From Desulfamplus sp964425195 (GTDB taxonomy: Bacteria; Desulfobacterota; Desulfobacteria; Desulfobacterales; Desulfobacteraceae), in the NCBI GenBank assembly GCA_964425195.1, contig CAYRLG010000021.1, positions 1-64,000 of the forward strand: a stretch of 64,000 nucleotides of DNA, written 5' to 3'. Position numbers and translations under genes: made by a program. Each line of letters begins with the position of its first letter. The first letter of the stretch is position 1. Shown piece by piece: positions 61,165 through 64,000 of this stretch. The notes under the pieces were generated by a model that ran no database searches, was not told the origin of the DNA, and saw only the letters and a program-made list of their open reading frames with translations.

Positions 61165-61833
61165 ATGCTCAACATTGGTTCATTTCTAAGCACAACAATT
61201 TATCTTATTTCCTCATCACTGCTATACCCGACACTCTTTCTTTTGGTTGCAGGATTTATCTTTACGGTTATCTATGCAGGTTCTTTTTGTGCCGAGTGGC
61301 TTGAGAGAGCTAAACTAAAACCCTGTCCTGCCGGGGAGATTCCTTCAGTAATTGCCAGCCGAAACAGTGAGGGTATTTTGCCTCACCGCGTTAGAAACTA
61401 CATAATTGAGCTTAAAAATCTGCTCAACCACAGAAATCAAAATTGTGAAGATAACAAATGTGATGATATTTGGGTCGAAAACCTTATTCAAGAGTCAACT
61501 CTCAAAATAATCAAATCAATGGACAGATTAAGAATCATGGTGCGATTAGGTCCATCTCTTGGACTCATGGGAACGCTTATTCCAATGGGAACAGGTTTGG
61601 CAGCACTTGGGCAGGGCGATATGACAAGGCTATCCTCTGATTTAGTGATTGCATTTACAACAACTGTTGTAGGTCTTGCGATCGGAATTACAGCCTATTG
61701 CATCTACACAGTTAAAAACCGCTGGATTCAAGAAGATATAAAAAACATTGAGCTTGCAACAGAACTTCTTGTGCCTGAACTAAATGGAGTTGAATCATCT
61801 TTTATAGAACAGGAGTCTAATAATCAGCCATGA
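61165..61833 (+). CDS. ExbB/TolQ/MotA-type proton channel subunit of the B12-regulated operon
   Basis: A 222-residue MotA/TolQ/ExbB-family protein with a long N-terminal helix (~8-40) and two C-terminal helices containing the family stretch VRLGPSLGLMGTLIPMGTGLAALG and FTTTVVGLAIGITAY. It is distinct from the ExbB at 22042, with a longer cytoplasmic loop. Start follows ACGGAGAATTTC. Its stop overlaps the ATG of the DUF2149 gene (ATGA), implying translational coupling and a joint complex. Confidence 0.92.
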   Translation: MLNIGSFLSTTIYLISSSLLYPTLFLLVAGFIFTVIYAGSFCAEWLERAKLKPCPAGEIPSVIASRNSEGILPHRVRNYIIELKNLLNHRNQNCEDNKCDDIWVENLIQESTLKIIKSMDRLRIMVRLGPSLGLMGTLIPMGTGLAALGQGDMTRLSSDLVIAFTTTVVGLAIGITAYCIYTVKNRWIQEDIKNIELATELLVPELNGVESSFIEQESNNQP

Positions 61834-62195
61834 GATATTTTAGCAGAAAAAGAGGCAGAGGGAATGGTGGATCGGCAAAGCATTATGGAGAACAGAGCTT
61901 TACAGACGAAGACCCAATGAACGGAGTGGCAAATCTTTTTGATGTTGGACTGGTCTTTATTGTGGGGCTTATTTTAACACTTTTTTCAACATATAGACTG
62001 CAAGATATGTTCAGCGAAAACAGCAAACTTACCATAATGAAACAGGCTGAGAACGGAGAGCTTGAGATCATAAAAAAAGATGGAAAAAAGATAAGTGCGG
62101 TAAAGGTTAGCAAACAGACAGCAAAAGGGCAGGGAATAAGGTTGGGAACAGCTTATAAACTTGACGATGGTTCTATGGTTTATGTGCCTGAATAA
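61830..62195 (+). CDS. DUF2149-family protein, predicted ExbD-like partner
   Basis: A 121-residue protein with a ~32-residue basic/acidic N-terminus, a single membrane helix (~36-55) that opens with Phe-Asp-Val-Gly (NLFDVGLVFIVGLILTLF, Asp38), and a small periplasmic domain. ExbD/TolR proteins have the same topology and an Asp at the start of their helix. Family DUF2149 has no established function that I can name; the ExbD comparison is inference from topology, Asp and coupling to exbB. Confidence 0.85.
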   Translation: MRYFSRKRGRGNGGSAKHYGEQSFTDEDPMNGVANLFDVGLVFIVGLILTLFSTYRLQDMFSENSKLTIMKQAENGELEIIKKDGKKISAVKVSKQTAKGQGIRLGTAYKLDDGSMVYVPE

Positions 62196-62209
62196 AAAGG
62201 AATCGTAAA

Positions 62210-64000
62210 ATGGATAGATGGATAAATACTCTAATAATTGCAATATGTTTTATGATAATAGCCTCAAATGCCCAAGCAGCAGATGAGGAGAGAATCTCCA
62301 CAACTCTTGAGACCTTGACAGTAACAGCCGAGCGTTTTCCTGTTCAGGAAAAGGAGAGTTCAAGACTTGTTACAGTAATAACCTCTGAAGAGCTGAAAGA
62401 GAGCGGTGCTATCAATGTAGTTGATGCTTTAAAGCGTTCTGGCGGGTTTGCCTACAAAGCCTATGGACCTTTAGGCACAAGCCATGGTGGAATGAACAGC
62501 ACACTCTCAATAAGAGGAGTTAAAGATGGAGAGCTTATTCTTATAAATGGCGTTCCGATTCAAGGTTCTGCAGGACACGCTTATGACCTTAACACAATTC
62601 CAGTTGAGCAGATTGAAAGGATAGAGATTTTAAAAGGGGCTGCGTCAACAATATATGGAGCAAATGCAATGTCAGGGGTAATCAATATCATCACAAAAAA
62701 GACAAAGAAAAAGAGTGTTAAGAGTGATGAGACCGCTGTTTCAGGTGATGATGATAAAAAAAAATCTGTAAAAATATCTGCTGAAGCTGGCTCAGAATCG
62801 TATCAAAGTCATACAGTATCAGCCTCATGTCCAGGTGTTAATATTGGAGCAAATTATCAGCATCTTGGTGAGCAGGAAGAGATTTCAAGAAGCTACACTA
62901 ATAAATACAAATACGCCACTGACCCCACAGAGAGATATTCTCTAAACCTAAACGCAAATATGTTTGACAACCTCTACTTTGACTACCTTGCCTCTTTTAA
63001 CAAGACAGGATTTAAAAAAATATATGATGATCCTAAAAAGGCTTATGAGGGAACAGACCAGGATCAGCTTAAACATTTTGCAGATGTCAGGTATGAGACA
63101 GCAGATTTTAGAGCAAAAATATTTGGCAATTATGACATTATGCGCCGCTCTCAATACACAACCACAAAACCAGATGATGATAATAGAAATTTCAACGCAG
63201 GTATTGAAGGAGATTACAGATTTAATATTTCAGACTGGAAATTTACAACTGGAGCAAGCCTTATCCATCGTGGTGTAGATTACTCAAATCAGTATCAGGA
63301 ACACCATAGAAATGATGCCGCTGTTTTTATGGAGATAAAAAAGTCGTTTTTGGAGAATTTAACAGCTACAGCAGGATTAAGAGAGCAGTATATTCAAGGA
63401 GAATCTGGAACAGCAGATTACGACCGTCTTCTGCCAAGTTTAGGATTGACCTATAAGATAAACGAACAGCTCAACATTTTTGCAAATACAGGCAAAGCAT
63501 TTCGTGCCCCGACATTTAACAACCTCTACTATGAAAGTTCATTTATGGTTGGAAATCCAGATTTAAAACCAGAAGAGGGGTGGACTTATGAGACAGGCGT
63601 TAAGTATGACACTGATATATTAAGAGTCCGTTTTGCAGCATTCCACATGGCTTATGAGGAGAAAATAGAGATTGACAGAAGAGGATATCCTCAAACCTAC
63701 TTTAATGCAGGAGACTATGCCTCAACAGGTGTGGAGTGGGAATTTGGAATTTCTCCGTTTGTCTATCAGACAGGCTGGCAGCAAGATATTTTTCTCTACA
63801 CTGCTGGATATTGGGCAGACCCAACAGCCGAAGATACAAGCGGAGTTGAATACCAATCAGGTCCAAAATTGCAGAACAGCGTTGGTTTTTCATATCTTAC
63901 AGAACCTCTTACGCTTGATTTGAACTGCCAGATACTAACATCAAGAGAGAGAAATCTTGACAGCTATGCTGCACTCAATTTTTACGGCAAAGTAAAAGCA
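62210..64000 (+). CDS. TonB-dependent outer-membrane receptor, partial (runs off window)
   Basis: The frame stays open for 597 codons to the right edge. It has a signal peptide (cut near NAQAA), a TonB-box-like ETLTVTA near residue 36, a plug domain (VTVITSEELKESGAINVVDAL-type, IRGVKDGELILINGVPIQ, IERIEILKGAASTIYGANAMSGVINIIT) and the start of the barrel. Position behind a cobalamin riboswitch points to a BtuB-like corrinoid receptor. A Lys-rich low-complexity stretch (KKTKKKSVKSDE) interrupts the plug/barrel junction. It begins 14 bp after the DUF2149 gene. Energy would come from the ExbB/DUF2149 pair or from the TonB at 23298. Confidence 0.92.
   Translation, partial: MDRWINTLIIAICFMIIASNAQAADEERISTTLETLTVTAERFPVQEKESSRLVTVITSEELKESGAINVVDALKRSGGFAYKAYGPLGTSHGGMNSTLSIRGVKDGELILINGVPIQGSAGHAYDLNTIPVEQIERIEILKGAASTIYGANAMSGVINIITKKTKKKSVKSDETAVSGDDDKKKSVKISAEAGSESYQSHTVSASCPGVNIGANYQHLGEQEEISRSYTNKYKYATDPTERYSLNLNANMFDNLYFDYLASFNKTGFKKIYDDPKKAYEGTDQDQLKHFADVRYETADFRAKIFGNYDIMRRSQYTTTKPDDDNRNFNAGIEGDYRFNISDWKFTTGASLIHRGVDYSNQYQEHHRNDAAVFMEIKKSFLENLTATAGLREQYIQGESGTADYDRLLPSLGLTYKINEQLNIFANTGKAFRAPTFNNLYYESSFMVGNPDLKPEEGWTYETGVKYDTDILRVRFAAFHMAYEEKIEIDRRGYPQTYFNAGDYASTGVEWEFGISPFVYQTGWQQDIFLYTAGYWADPTAEDTSGVEYQSGPKLQNSVGFSYLTEPLTLDLNCQILTSRERNLDSYAALNFYGKVKA

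Noticed and set aside
1..64000. CRISPR arrays, tRNA or rRNA genes, insertion sequences
   Set aside because: No regularly spaced repeats, cloverleaf or rRNA-like sequence, transposase or terminal inverted repeats were found by reading both strands.

Overview
The window reads as chromosomal DNA of a low-GC, anaerobic, Gram-negative bacterium, most likely a sulfate-reducing Desulfobacterota (deltaproteobacterial) lineage. That placement is inferred from gene content: a selenocysteine-containing periplasmic formate dehydrogenase with FdhE, two FmdE-family proteins, a B12-riboswitch-controlled DUF2162/ExbB/DUF2149/TonB-receptor locus, bacteriohemerythrin, TrpB2 and an expanded set of receiver-domain proteins. 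No rRNA, tRNA, CRISPR array or insertion sequence was seen.

Region 1 (about 0.5-21.7 kb) is a signalling and transport island. It holds six stand-alone receiver (REC) proteins, a REC-CBS fusion, a sigma-54 activator whose receiver lacks the phosphoacceptor Asp, a REC-first histidine kinase, a Cache-domain histidine kinase, two stand-alone CBS-pair proteins and four SLC13/DASS-type transporters. REC-only or CBS-only genes lie directly upstream of transporters. One REC + transporter unit is tandemly duplicated, and the two transporter copies share a 442-bp identical tract that looks like recent gene conversion. A small entericidin-like lipoprotein, an orphan PstS-like protein and a hexapeptide-repeat protein also lie here.

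Region 2 (22.0-30.0 kb) carries ExbB-ExbD-TonB, an FmdE-family protein, a secreted protein of unknown function and an overlapping pair of hybrid kinase/receiver proteins, one with a MASE3 membrane sensor. Region 3 (30.3-38.7 kb) has an aminotransferase, the GTPases EngB and Era, an HNH nuclease, a very large secreted beta-helix/CSLREA protein, an EamA exporter and FdhE.

Region 4 (38.8-42.7 kb) encodes formate dehydrogenase FdhA, read through an in-frame UGA as selenocysteine, and FdhB. Region 5 (43.1-53.9 kb) is mostly housekeeping and metabolism: HtpG, RimO, a polyprenyl diphosphate synthase, a secreted unknown, TrpB2, an outer-membrane protein and an acyl-CoA dehydrogenase. Region 6 (54.1-59.7 kb) has bacteriohemerythrin, a periplasmic-binding-domain hybrid kinase, and a run of FmdE, a MoeA-like molybdopterin-binding protein and a ModE-type winged helix, which suggests Mo/W-cofactor control.

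Region 7 (59.9 kb to the end) is a cobalamin riboswitch with a strong intrinsic terminator ahead of a predicted corrinoid or cobalt uptake operon: a DUF2162 membrane protein, ExbB-like, DUF2149 and a TonB-dependent receptor that runs off the window. The two strongest leads are the REC/CBS/DASS island as a possible undescribed way of controlling transport, and DUF2149 as a cryptic ExbD in the B12-regulated operon.
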